This document shows, piece after piece, positions 1 to 5,408 of a stretch of DNA of 5,408 nucleotides. How positions within the stretch are numbered: position 1 is the first letter of the stretch; each line of letters begins with the position of its first letter. The notes beneath the pieces are model-generated. The model did not search any database and had not been told where the DNA came from. It saw nothing but the letters and a program-made list of their open reading frames with translations. The position numbers were made by a program, and so were the translations under genes. The stretch comes from an uncultured Hyphomicrobiales bacterium (GTDB taxonomy: Bacteria > Pseudomonadota > Alphaproteobacteria > Rhizobiales > Beijerinckiaceae), in contig CAIWVR010000216.1 of the NCBI GenBank assembly GCA_903916165.1, forward strand, positions 1-5,408, written 5' to 3'.

Positions 1-4
1 AAAA

Positions 5-59
5 GCCCTCACCCGTCAGGCTTCGCCTGCCACCCTCTCCCGCCAGTGCGGGAGAGGGG
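5..59. repeat. Extragenic palindromic repeat with two adjacent hairpins
   Basis: Two inverted repeats lie side by side. The first is a 5-bp stem, CAGGC (17-21) with GCCTG (25-29), around a TTC loop. The second is a perfect 11-bp stem (33-43 with 48-58) around a CAGT loop. Pyrimidine-rich CCCTCACCC precedes the first. Elements of this look, with CCCTCACCC, CAGGCTTCGCCTG and CTCTCCCGC...GCGGGAGAG blocks, are common between genes in Hyphomicrobiales genomes; that is remembered family knowledge, not a search. The element sits just past the 3' end of the minus-strand genes. Read on the minus strand, the hairpins are followed by TTTT (4-1), so it may also end transcription of the methyltransferase unit. 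Confidence 0.65.
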
Positions 60-68
60 AACGCACGT

Positions 69-218
69 CTACCTTTTCGCTTCCTTCATCGCTTCTACGA
101 TCGCCACGGTCTCCACACTCACCCGCGTCACGCGGGCGATCAGGTCCACGACCTTTTCCTTGTGCGGGTCGAGGATCCAGTCGAACGCGCAGGACGTCCT
201 TTCGTCACGCCGGTCCAT
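69..218 (-). CDS. Possible small protein, 49 aa, unknown function
   Basis: This reading frame runs from ATG (218-216) to TAG (71-69) and was found by reading the minus strand directly. The start lies one base after the methyltransferase stop codon, so the two could be translationally coupled, although the only purine run before the ATG is a weak AAAAAG. An in-frame stop (230-228) shortly upstream rules out a longer N-terminus. The peptide begins MDRRDERTSCAFDWILD, then has a charged helix-like stretch ending VEAMKEAKR. About four in five of its codons end in G or C, as expected for coding DNA in this genome and more than in the methyltransferase upstream. I do not recognise a family. It could be a real small protein, or the remnant C-terminus of a larger gene. 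There are no membrane segments or metal-binding motifs. Confidence 0.42.
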   Translation of the reverse strand: MDRRDERTSCAFDWILDPHKEKVVDLIARVTRVSVETVAIVEAMKEAKR

Positions 219-219
219 T

Positions 220-1017
220 TTAACTTTTTACAAGCAAAGCGTTTCCTCTGGTGCGCGCGACGGTGGTGTAACCGCTGCCAAGAAGTTGGCCCAAAATATC
301 TGTCTTCCAGAGATCGCCCGATGTGTGTTCGATGACGATGCTGCGGGGCAGGAGGGTTTCGGGAGCTGCGGCCAGGAAGGGCGTCAGCACGCGGTCCTCA
401 TGTCCTTCCACATCAATCTTGAGCGCGTCTATCCGTTCTATGCCATGCCTATTCAGCAGGGTCAGCAAAGGAATGGCTTCCACGCGAAGTGCGAATTCCC
501 GCTCCACATCGATCAGACAGGCACCGCCGAGTCCTCGTCCGACATCCAGGAAGGTCAAGCGCGGCGCGTCGCTGATGGCCTTCTGCTCGACGATAAGCGT
601 CTTGCCATTTCGCTGCGATGGACTGAGGAGAGAAGCATTCTGGTGGATCCGGGCCGTCAGCTCGGGGTTGGGCTCGATCGCGATCACGGTCGTGCCCGGA
701 GCTGACTTCGCGAGCATGAAATTCGTGTAAAATCCGGAGTTTGCGCCGATGTCCACGAAAACATTTCCAGCGATTTTCATGTGTTCGAAAAGGAATTCGA
801 GCTCCCGGTCATCGTAACGGCCAAAAATCGCCCTTCGCTCCGTCGCATTGTCGAGGTGGAAAAGATACGGGATGCCTTTAAATGTCGTCTGGACACGTTT
901 GACCTTGAGCGCGTCGAGCATTCGCAGCAGAAGGCGTCTGGCCTTACCGCGACCCATGAACGTCGATTGGCCAAGCGAAACAAGACCACGGGACAATACG
1001 CGCAATGAAGAGTGCAT
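220..1017 (-). CDS. FkbM family SAM-dependent methyltransferase
   Basis: A 265-aa protein with the Rossmann-like class I methyltransferase fold of the FkbM family, whose members mostly O-methylate sugars, glycans or polyketides. Motif I, the S-adenosylmethionine-binding glycine loop, reads FVDIGANSGFYT (87-98). The acidic residue closing the second strand is E115 in IAIEPNPE. The family's typical KIDVEGHE motif is at 200-207. Residues 1-40 are basic and fairly hydrophobic but do not form a clear signal peptide or membrane segment, so the protein is probably cytoplasmic. The start is the first ATG after an in-frame stop at 1056-1054; its Shine-Dalgarno is poor, and Met21 is an alternative. The substrate cannot be told from sequence; polysaccharide or lipopolysaccharide O-methylation is the usual guess. 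GC content is about 48-58% in sampled 60-base lines, against about 65% in a line of rplA, which suggests acquisition by transfer. It is transcribed away from rplK. Confidence 0.88.
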   Translation of the reverse strand: MHSSLRVLSRGLVSLGQSTFMGRGKARRLLLRMLDALKVKRVQTTFKGIPYLFHLDNATERRAIFGRYDDRELEFLFEHMKIAGNVFVDIGANSGFYTNFMLAKSAPGTTVIAIEPNPELTARIHQNASLLSPSQRNGKTLIVEQKAISDAPRLTFLDVGRGLGGACLIDVEREFALRVEAIPLLTLLNRHGIERIDALKIDVEGHEDRVLTPFLAAAPETLLPRSIVIEHTSGDLWKTDILGQLLGSGYTTVARTRGNALLVKS

Positions 1018-1052
1018 TCCAAAAGACCAATTTAAAACCAGACATCGAAAGT

Positions 1053-1058
1053 ATTATA
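1053..1058 (-). promoter_or_regulatory. Candidate -10 box of the fkbM-type gene
   Basis: The minus strand reads TATAAT here, a perfect sigma-70 -10 hexamer inside an AT-rich stretch (about 1020-1065). It predicts transcription starting near 1046 and a leader of about 28 nt before the ATG at 1017. No convincing -35 box (TTGACA-like) is found 16-18 bp upstream; the best placement reads CAAGGC. Confidence 0.5.
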
Positions 1059-1110
1059 GATAGCGAATTACCGCCGCCTTGCATAGTCTTGCATCACTGC
1101 CATCTTGGGG

Positions 1111-1133
1111 ATGCGGGATCATGATTTCCGCAT
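1111..1133. promoter_or_regulatory. Inverted repeat between divergent genes, possible operator
   Basis: ATGCGG (1111-1116) and CCGCAT (1128-1133) form a perfect 6-bp inverted repeat with 11 bases between them. One G·T and one A-T pair (1117-1118 with 1126-1127) extend it to 8. The centre contains a second palindrome, ATCATGAT (1118-1125). The site lies between the fkbM -10 region and the candidate rplK promoter, where a regulator of either gene could bind. No known operator is recognised. Confidence 0.3.
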
Positions 1134-1140
1134 GAGACCC

Positions 1141-1170
1141 CTTCCCATTCTACCCGCGTCCCTGTATAGG
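1141..1170 (+). promoter_or_regulatory. Weak candidate promoter for rplK-rplA
   Basis: A -10-like TATAGG (1165-1170) stands 18 bp after CTTCCC (1141-1146), which resembles the alphaproteobacterial -35 consensus CTTGAC only in part. The inferred start near 1177 would give a leader of about 117 nt. If nusG and secE are not upstream of rplK in this genome, a promoter must lie in 1018-1293; this is the best candidate but it is not strong. Confidence 0.25.
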
Positions 1171-1244
1171 ACGCGCTTCGCTGTGGGAGACGTGCCCGGT
1201 TTTGCCGCCGGGAGTCCATGTCGCACCACAAACTGCAACCACCC

Positions 1245-1277
1245 GGCTCCGGATGCGAAAATCCGGTGACGGGAGCT
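1245..1277 (+). promoter_or_regulatory. rplK leader hairpin, candidate L1-binding autoregulatory site
   Basis: A stem-loop sits immediately before the rplK ribosome binding site (GGAG, 1282-1285). An outer helix of GCTCC (1246-1250) with GGAGC (1272-1276), plus a G·T pair, encloses an inner helix of GGAT (1251-1254) with ATCC (1261-1264) around a GCGAAA loop. The 3' strand carries an unpaired GGTGACG (1265-1271). Alternatively CCGGAT/ATCCGG (1249-1254/1261-1266) pairs as a simple 6-bp hairpin. Two helices parted by a one-sided loop resemble the L1 site of 23S rRNA and of L11-L1 mRNA leaders, where L1 represses translation of both genes. The match is by architecture and position only. Confidence 0.4.
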
Positions 1278-1293
1278 TTTTGGAGCAGCCATT

Positions 1294-1740
1294 ATGGCAA
1301 AGAAGATCACGGGCTACGTGAAGCTTCAGGTGCCGGCCGGCGCGGCGAATCCTTCGCCCCCGATCGGACCCGCGCTCGGTCAGCGCGGCCTGAACATCAT
1401 GGAATTCTGCAAGGCGTTCAACGCCAAGACCGCGCAGATCGAGAAGGGGACACCAATCCCCGTCGTCATTACCGCTTATGGTGATCGGTCCTTCACCTTC
1501 GAGATGAAACAGCCGCCGGTCACATTCTGGCTGAAGAAGGCTGCGAATCTGAAGATCGGCAAGAAGCCGGCTTCCGGCTCGAAGACGCCGGGCCGCGGTT
1601 TCGTCGGCAAGGTCACGACGGCCCAGATCCGCGAAATTGCGGAAAAGAAGATCGTCGATCTCAACTGCCATACCGTGGAAGCGGCGATGGCGATGATCAC
1701 AGGCTCCGCCCGTTCGATGGGCCTCGAGGTGGTGGAGTAA
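1294..1740 (+). CDS. rplK: 50S ribosomal protein L11
   Basis: A 148-aa L11, close to the family's usual 140-150. L11 binds the GTPase-associated region of 23S rRNA at the base of the L7/L12 stalk, acts in factor-dependent GTP hydrolysis and in RelA activation, and is where thiostrepton-type antibiotics act. The N-terminal domain (about 1-72) has the proline-rich [10 protein letters not shown] (21-30) and [13 protein letters not shown] (34-46). The C-terminal RNA-binding domain (about 76-148) ends in the conserved GSARSMGL (137-144). Near residues 86-102 it is about six residues longer than the E. coli protein, with the stretch [17 protein letters not shown] lies 8 nt before the ATG. It forms one transcription unit with rplA. 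secE and nusG, usual upstream neighbours, are not seen; a divergent methyltransferase gene is there instead. Confidence 0.98.
   Translation: MAKKITGYVKLQVPAGAANPSPPIGPALGQRGLNIMEFCKAFNAKTAQIEKGTPIPVVITAYGDRSFTFEMKQPPVTFWLKKAANLKIGKKPASGSKTPGRGFVGKVTTAQIREIAEKKIVDLNCHTVEAAMAMITGSARSMGLEVVE
1731..1737 (+). promoter_or_regulatory. rplA ribosome binding site inside the rplK 3' end
   Basis: GGTGGAG lies over the last codons of rplK, 5 nt before the rplA ATG (1743). Ribosomes finishing rplK are therefore delivered to the rplA start, consistent with translational coupling and one shared repression site upstream. Confidence 0.7.
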
Positions 1741-1742
1741 CC

Positions 1743-2444
1743 ATGTCACACATCGGAAAGCGCGTCCTCAAGGGACGTGACGGCATTGAACGCACCAAGC
1801 TCTACAAGGTCGATGAGGCCGTGGCGCTGGTGAAGGATCGCTCCAACGCGAAATTCGACGAAACCGTCGAAATCGCCATGAACCTGGGCGTCGACCCCAA
1901 GCACGCCGACCAGATGGTGCGTGGCGTGGTCAACCTGCCGCATGGCACGGGTCGCGTCCTGCGCGTCGCCGTGTTCGCCCGTGGCGCCAAGGCTGATGAA
2001 GCCCGCGCCGCCGGTGCCGACATTGTCGGCGCGGAAGAGCTGGTCACCATCGTCCAGGGCGGCACGATCGACTTTGATCGCTGCATCGCCACACCGGACA
2101 TGATGCCGCTCGTGGGTCGTCTCGGCAAGGTCCTCGGCCCGCGCGGCATGATGCCCAACCCGAAGGTCGGCACCGTGACGATGGACGTGAAGGCTGCCGT
2201 TGCCGCCTCGAAGGGTGGAGCCGTTGAGTTCCGCGTCGAGAAGGCCGGCATCATTCAGGGGTCGGTCGGCAAGGCCTCGTTCGGCCAGGACCAGCTCATC
2301 GACAATATCAAGGCGTTTGTCGATGCGGTCGCCAAGGCCAAGCCGCAGGGTGCCAAGGGCACCTACATCCAGCGCGTCGCCCTGTCGTCGACGATGGGTC
2401 CGGGCGTCAAGGTCGATCCGGCCACGGTCGCCTCCGGCGCCTGA
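1743..2444 (+). CDS. rplA: 50S ribosomal protein L1
   Basis: A 233-aa L1, the usual bacterial length. It forms the mobile L1 stalk that moves deacylated tRNA out of the E site. In many bacteria it also represses its own operon by binding the rplK leader. Recognisable blocks are [13 protein letters not shown] (59-71), the glycine/proline signature [16 protein letters not shown] (131-146) in domain II, and [18 protein letters not shown] (205-222) near the C-terminus, which closes the two-domain structure. It begins 2 nt after the rplK stop with its Shine-Dalgarno inside rplK, so the pair is tightly coupled. After the stop comes a GC-rich hairpin (2458-2481) and a long spacer, so L1 is probably the last gene of this unit, or reads through weakly into rplJ. 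Confidence 0.98.
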   Translation: MSHIGKRVLKGRDGIERTKLYKVDEAVALVKDRSNAKFDETVEIAMNLGVDPKHADQMVRGVVNLPHGTGRVLRVAVFARGAKADEARAAGADIVGAEELVTIVQGGTIDFDRCIATPDMMPLVGRLGKVLGPRGMMPNPKVGTVTMDVKAAVAASKGGAVEFRVEKAGIIQGSVGKASFGQDQLIDNIKAFVDAVAKAKPQGAKGTYIQRVALSSTMGPGVKVDPATVASGA

Positions 2445-2457
2445 TCAATCCAGTCAT

Positions 2458-2481
2458 CCGGCCCTGTTCCTGCAGGGCCGG
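2458..2481 (+). terminator. Terminator-like hairpin after rplA
   Basis: A perfect 9-bp stem, CCGGCCCTG (2458-2466) with CAGGGCCGG (2473-2481), around a TTCCTG loop, begins 13 nt after the rplA stop. What follows is GGGAGGTTTCCC rather than a run of T, so classic intrinsic termination is doubtful. It could terminate partially, pause polymerase, or protect the rplK-rplA mRNA 3' end. Confidence 0.55.
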
Positions 2482-2517
2482 GGAGGTTTCCCTATACGTA
2501 AAAAGTTTTGAATGCCA

Positions 2518-2547
2518 CTTGGCAGAAAGATTTTAAGCGTTTAGATA
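2518..2547 (+). promoter_or_regulatory. Candidate promoter for rplJ-rplL
   Basis: CTTGGC/TTGGCA (2518-2524) differs by one base from both the alphaproteobacterial CTTGAC and the general TTGACA -35 hexamer. A TAGATA (2542-2547) follows 17 bp after TTGGCA. The stretch 2490-2550 is the most AT-rich part of this spacer. The -10 box matches the consensus at only 3 of 6 positions. The inferred start near 2554 gives a leader of about 430 nt, long but not unprecedented for rplJ. Confidence 0.38.
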
Positions 2548-2550
2548 GGC

Positions 2551-2581
2551 GTTTGGGGTCGGCTTTGGAGCCACCCCAAGC
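2551..2581 (+). other. Stem-loop near the inferred rplJ transcript 5' end
   Basis: TTGGGGT (2553-2559) pairs with ACCCCAA (2573-2579), and GGCT (2561-2564) with AGCC (2569-2572), with one bulged C (2560) and a TTGG loop. A G·T and a G-C pair extend the base to about 13 bp in all. It is followed by AATATT, not a T run. If the promoter at 2518-2547 is used, this would form at the very 5' end of the mRNA. Confidence 0.5.
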
Positions 2582-2863
2582 CAATATTGAGATTCCCCCG
2601 GGCTTGGCCCCTGTTCAGCGCTTTTGCGCGCAAGGGCAAGGCAAGGGGGTGATAAGGCCGGCGGACCCGGGGAGAAATCCTCGCGTTTTTCCGGCTTTGT
2701 CCTGTCCGAGACTGCAGGCGTCCGCATCCGTGTGGACTTAATGACTGAAGGCTTCGCCGGTTCGGGCGGGGTGTTCGGGAGCCAGCATAGACGGGGAAGA
2801 CCAGGTTTTCAGGACCGTGCGGCCTCGTGCAGTGCGGCTCCCATCGAGTTTGGTTCGAACCTT
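2582..2863. other. Spacer without a recognised gene
   Basis: I see no gene here. Reading frames crossing it give low-complexity proline/arginine/serine-rich peptides without family features and without good ribosome binding sites. It holds small self-complementary sites such as TTGCGCGCAA (2624-2633) and GGTTCGAACC (2852-2861), and G-rich runs around 2643-2675. It most likely is untranslated leader or promoter-proximal DNA of rplJ. Confidence 0.5.
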
Positions 2864-2985
2864 CTGTCCGGTAGCGATAAGACTCGCTCCGGGGACAGGC
2901 ACTCGCCGCCAATGCGTGCCTCAAAGCATACATTGGCTTGTGCAACCGGCGGAACGCTTTTGTTTCGCCAACCGGAGAGAGCACT
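2864..2985 (+). promoter_or_regulatory. L10-type ribosomal protein leader of rplJ-rplL
   Basis: Three consecutive hairpins lead up to the rplJ start. P1: CTGTCC (2864-2869) with GGACAG (2893-2898), inner AGCGA/TCGCT (2873-2877/2884-2888). P2 abuts it: GCAC/GTGC (2899-2902/2940-2943), then a lopsided internal loop (2903-2907 against 2938-2939), a perfect 7-bp GCCAATG/CATTGGC (2908-2914/2931-2937), a mismatch, and 4 bp closing a CTCAAA loop. P3: GGCGGAAC with GTTTCGCC (2948-2955/2962-2969), one G·T pair, loop GCTTTT. In known L10 leaders the L10-(L7/L12) complex binds such an RNA, a mimic of its 23S rRNA site, and blocks rplJ translation. A long arm with an asymmetric internal loop followed by a hairpin beside the Shine-Dalgarno fits that. 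Identification rests on structure and position. Confidence 0.65.
2974..2979 (+). promoter_or_regulatory. rplJ ribosome binding site that fixes the GTG start
   Basis: GGAGAG lies 6 nt before GTG (2986). The upstream in-frame ATG (2938) falls inside leader hairpin P2, has no such site, and would add 16 residues absent from L10 proteins. CCGGAG (2972-2977), which includes this site, is complementary to CTCCGG (2887-2892) in the leader. Confidence 0.8.
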
Positions 2986-3501
2986 GTGGACAGAGCTGAA
3001 AAGAAAGAGCTCGTCGCGGAGTTGGGCGGCGTCTTTAACAAGACGTCGGTCGTCGTCGTGGCCCACTACTCCGGCCTGACCGTTGTTCAGCTGCAGAAAC
3101 TGCGCAAGCAGATGCGTGAAGCTGGTGCAACCGTCCAGGTCGCCAAGAACCGCCTCGCCAAGATCGCTCTCGAAGGCACGGATGTCGCCTCTATCGGGTC
3201 CCTTCTCAAGGGACCGACCCTGATCGCCTATTCGGACGATCCGGTGGCGGCACCGAAGGTCGCCGTGGCTTTCGCGAAGGATCATGACAAGCTTGTCATC
3301 CTTGGTGGTGCCATGGGCACGACCGCCCTGAATGTGGATGGCGTCAAGTCGCTCGCGACCCTGCCGTCCCTCGACGAACTGCGCGCGAAGATCGTGGGCC
3401 TTATCCAGGCTCCTGCGACCAAGATCGCCCAGCTCTCCACCGCACCGGCTGCCAAGTTGGCGCGTGTGTTCGGGGCCTATGCCAATCGAGACGCAGCCTG
3501 A
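2986..3501 (+). CDS. rplJ: 50S ribosomal protein L10
   Basis: A 171-aa L10 read from a GTG start, near the length usual for alphaproteobacteria and slightly above the E. coli 165. L10 anchors the L7/L12 dimers to 23S rRNA beside L11 and, with them, represses its own mRNA. The N-terminal RNA-binding domain starts [14 protein letters not shown] and includes [12 protein letters not shown] (22-33), the helix [13 protein letters not shown] (36-48) and [15 protein letters not shown] (52-66). The C-terminal helix that carries L7/L12 dimers is at about 138-168, around [12 protein letters not shown] and [14 protein letters not shown]. The longer frame from ATG 2938 is rejected because its first 16 residues come from the leader RNA. 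rplL follows after 51 nt and is surely co-transcribed. Confidence 0.97.
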   Translation: MDRAEKKELVAELGGVFNKTSVVVVAHYSGLTVVQLQKLRKQMREAGATVQVAKNRLAKIALEGTDVASIGSLLKGPTLIAYSDDPVAAPKVAVAFAKDHDKLVILGGAMGTTALNVDGVKSLATLPSLDELRAKIVGLIQAPATKIAQLSTAPAAKLARVFGAYANRDAA

Positions 3502-3552
3502 CCGGCGCTTCTTAAATCGAACCAAACTCATCCATCCCAAGGAAATTGACCC

Positions 3553-3924
<372 letters not shown>

Positions 3925-3964
3925 TTGGTTGCGGGCCGCTTGACGCGGTCCCTCCACTGAATCT

Positions 3965-3998
3965 GATCGGTCCCGGAGGTGTGCCTCCGGGGCCGATC
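3965..3998 (+). terminator. Strong 15-bp hairpin between rplL and rpoB
   Basis: Positions 3965-3979 pair with 3984-3998 over 15 bp with a single G·T pair, closed by a TGTG tetraloop, 40 nt after the rplL stop. Only TT follows, so it is not a classic intrinsic terminator. In E. coli the rplL-rpoB gap holds a partial terminator and an RNase III processing site; this hairpin is the natural candidate for either role, and for protecting the rplL 3' end. Confidence 0.65.
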
Positions 3999-4005
3999 TT
4001 CCGTG

Positions 4006-4028
4006 CCGGCAAGCCTTCGGGCCGCCGG
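4006..4028 (+). other. cUUCGg-capped hairpin in the rplL-rpoB spacer
   Basis: CCGGC (4006-4010) pairs with GCCGG (4024-4028), and after a small internal loop GCC (4013-4015) pairs with GGC (4020-4022) around the very stable TTCG tetraloop closed by C-G. It starts 7 nt after the 15-bp hairpin, so the spacer RNA forms two tandem stems. Confidence 0.5.
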
Positions 4029-4060
4029 GACGTCGCCGCGGAGCGCGGTGCACGAGTTTC

Positions 4061-4080
4061 GGGCCGCATGGTCCATTTTT
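4061..4080 (+). terminator. Possible weak attenuator upstream of rpoB
   Basis: GGGCC (4061-4065) pairs with GGTCC (4070-4074; one G·T pair) around a GCAT loop, and is followed by ATTTTT (4075-4080). This is the only place in the spacer where a GC stem is followed directly by a T run. The stem is short, which suits partial termination that lets rpoB be transcribed at a lower level than rplL. Confidence 0.38.
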
Positions 4081-4151
4081 GGCGCGTCCGCCCCGGGCGC
4101 GCGCGGCGAGAGGCCTTCTGGCCCGCCGATCATTGAGGTGCGAGGAGCGAC

Positions 4152-5408
4152 ATGGCGCAGACGTTCACCGGCCGTAAGCGTGTCCGCAAATTTTTCGGTC
4201 ACATTCGTGAAGTGGCTGAGATGCCGAACCTCATCGAGGTTCAGAAGGCGTCCTATGATCAGTTTCTGATGGTTGACGAACCGAAGGGTGGGCGTCTCGA
4301 CGAGGGCCTGCAATCGGTTTTCAAGTCGGTTTTCCCGATCTCGGATTTTTCCAGCACGGCCTTGCTTGAATTCGTGAAATACGAGTTCGAACAGCCGAAA
4401 TATGATGTCGATGAATGCCGCCAGCGCGGCATGACCTTCGCCGCGCCGCTCAAGGTGACGCTGCGGCTGATCGTGTTCGACGTCGATCCCGACACCGGCG
4501 CCAAGTCCGTCAAGGACATCAAGGAGCAGGACGTCTATATGGGCGACATGCCGTTCATGACCATGAACGGCACCTTCGTGGTCAATGGCACAGAGCGCGT
4601 CATCGTCTCGCAGATGCATCGTTCGCCCGGCGTGTTCTTCGACCATGACAAGGGCAAGTCCCACTCGTCCGGCAAGCTGCTGTTTGCTGCGCGCATCATT
4701 CCCTATCGTGGTTCCTGGCTCGATATCGAGTTTGACGCGAAGGACATTGTGTTCGCGCGCATTGATCGCCGTCGCAAGATTCCTGTCACGTCGCTGCTGT
4801 TCGCGCTTGGCATGGACGGCGAGGAGATTCTGTCGACCTTCTACAAGCAGATGTCCTACACCCGGGTGAAGGATGGCTGGCGCGTGCCCTATGACGCCGA
4901 GCGCATGCGCGGCGTGAAGGCTTCGGTCGACATGATCGACGCCGACACCGGCGAGGTCGCTGTCGAGGCCGGCAAGAAAGTGACTGCGCGCGGCGCGCGT
5001 CTGCTCGCCGAGAAGGGCCTCAAGGCCGTTCGCGCGACGGATGAGGATCTGTACGGTCAATATATTGCCCAGGATCTTTACGATCCGACGACGGGGGAAA
5101 TCTTTGCCGAAGCCGGCGAGGAGATCACCGCCAAGTCGCTCGCGGCCCTGGTGGACGTTGGCTTCGAGGAACTTCCGATCCTCGACATCGATCACATCAA
5201 CATCGGTCCTTACATCCGCAACACGCTCACCGCCGACAAGAATTCGACGCGTGAGGAGGCTCTGTTCGACATCTACCGCGTGATGCGTCCCGGCGAGCCG
5301 CCGACGGTCGATTCTGCCGAGAATATGTTCCACTCGCTGTTCTTCGATTCCGAACGCTACGACCTGTCTGCGGTCGGTCGCGTGAAGATGAACATGCGCA
5401 TGGACCTT
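4152..5408 (+). CDS. rpoB: RNA polymerase beta subunit, N-terminal part
   Basis: The frame is open from ATG 4152 to the window end: 419 codons of a protein usually about 1,340-1,390 aa long in proteobacteria, so only the 5' third is present. RpoB forms one pincer and half the active site of RNA polymerase. Visible are the alphaproteobacterial start [16 protein letters not shown], the N-terminal block [14 protein letters not shown], the invariant [19 protein letters not shown] (145-163), the [18 protein letters not shown] block from residue 174, and MRPGEPPT followed by YDLSAVGR (403-410). These cover the protrusion and lobe. The rifampicin-binding region and catalytic parts lie beyond the window, so nothing can be said on resistance. 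GAGGAG (4142-4147) lies 4 nt before the ATG, a rather short spacing. It follows rplL after 227 nt and normally precedes rpoC. Confidence 0.98.
   Translation, partial: MAQTFTGRKRVRKFFGHIREVAEMPNLIEVQKASYDQFLMVDEPKGGRLDEGLQSVFKSVFPISDFSSTALLEFVKYEFEQPKYDVDECRQRGMTFAAPLKVTLRLIVFDVDPDTGAKSVKDIKEQDVYMGDMPFMTMNGTFVVNGTERVIVSQMHRSPGVFFDHDKGKSHSSGKLLFAARIIPYRGSWLDIEFDAKDIVFARIDRRRKIPVTSLLFALGMDGEEILSTFYKQMSYTRVKDGWRVPYDAERMRGVKASVDMIDADTGEVAVEAGKKVTARGARLLAEKGLKAVRATDEDLYGQYIAQDLYDPTTGEIFAEAGEEITAKSLAALVDVGFEELPILDIDHINIGPYIRNTLTADKNSTREEALFDIYRVMRPGEPPTVDSAENMFHSLFFDSERYDLSAVGRVKMNMRMDL

Noticed and set aside
46..705. Plus-strand frame of 219 codons at the left end
   Set aside because: It runs through the palindromic repeat and opposite the methyltransferase, which has clear motifs on the other strand.
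2624..2633. Palindrome TTGCGCGCAA as an operator
   Set aside because: A single short GC-alternating palindrome in GC-rich DNA is expected by chance and no repeat of it is seen nearby.
2852..2861. GGTTCGAACC, like a tRNA T-arm
   Set aside because: No acceptor, D or anticodon arms can be placed around it; it is simply a 10-bp palindrome.
2938..2985. N-terminal extension of L10 from ATG 2938
   Set aside because: The 16 extra residues derive from leader hairpins. The GTG at 2986 has a good Shine-Dalgarno and gives the family's standard start MDRAEKKE.
2508..3079. Plus-strand frames starting at 2508 and 2624 in the rplA-rplJ spacer
   Set aside because: They overlap each other, the leader RNA and the start of rplJ, lack ribosome binding sites and show no family resemblance.

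Overview
The window is the left part of the ribosomal-protein/RNA-polymerase cluster of an alphaproteobacterium, most likely of the order Hyphomicrobiales (Rhizobiales). The clues are a ribosomal protein L10 that begins MDRAEKKE from a GTG codon, an L11 with an extra K/S/G/P-rich stretch in its C-terminal domain, a RpoB that begins [16 protein letters not shown], strong G/C preference at third codon positions, and a palindromic intergenic element of a kind common in that order. Genus cannot be decided from the sequence alone.

Layout. Positions 1-60 hold a double-hairpin palindromic repeat. On the minus strand follow a possible 49-aa protein (69-218) and a FkbM-type methyltransferase gene (220-1017), which is visibly less GC-rich than the rest. 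A divergent intergenic region (1018-1293) carries a good -10 box for the methyltransferase, an inverted repeat, a weak candidate promoter for rplK, and a leader hairpin that may be the L1 autoregulatory site. On the plus strand come rplK (1294-1740) and rplA (1743-2444), nearly abutting. A 541-nt gap (2445-2985) then holds a terminator-like hairpin, a candidate promoter and a three-hairpin L10-type leader. Next are rplJ (2986-3501, GTG start) and rplL (3553-3924), a 227-nt spacer with three hairpins, and the first 419 codons of rpoB (4152 to the window end).

How it fits together. L11, L1, L10 and L7/L12 are 50S proteins; L11, L10 and L7/L12 build the factor-binding stalk and L1 builds the opposite stalk. 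RpoB is the beta subunit of RNA polymerase. In bacteria with this arrangement, L1 represses rplK-rplA translation, L10 (with L7/L12) represses rplJ-rplL translation, and a partial terminator or RNA-processing site between rplL and rpoB sets the ratio of ribosomal protein to polymerase. Candidate RNA structures for all three controls are visible here.

I see no previously undescribed gene system. The points most worth a second look are the RNA structures: an anti-Shine-Dalgarno pairing in the rplJ leader, the rplK leader hairpin and the rplL-rpoB hairpins. Also notable is a low-GC sugar/lipid-type methyltransferase directly beside rplK, where secE-nusG usually sits.
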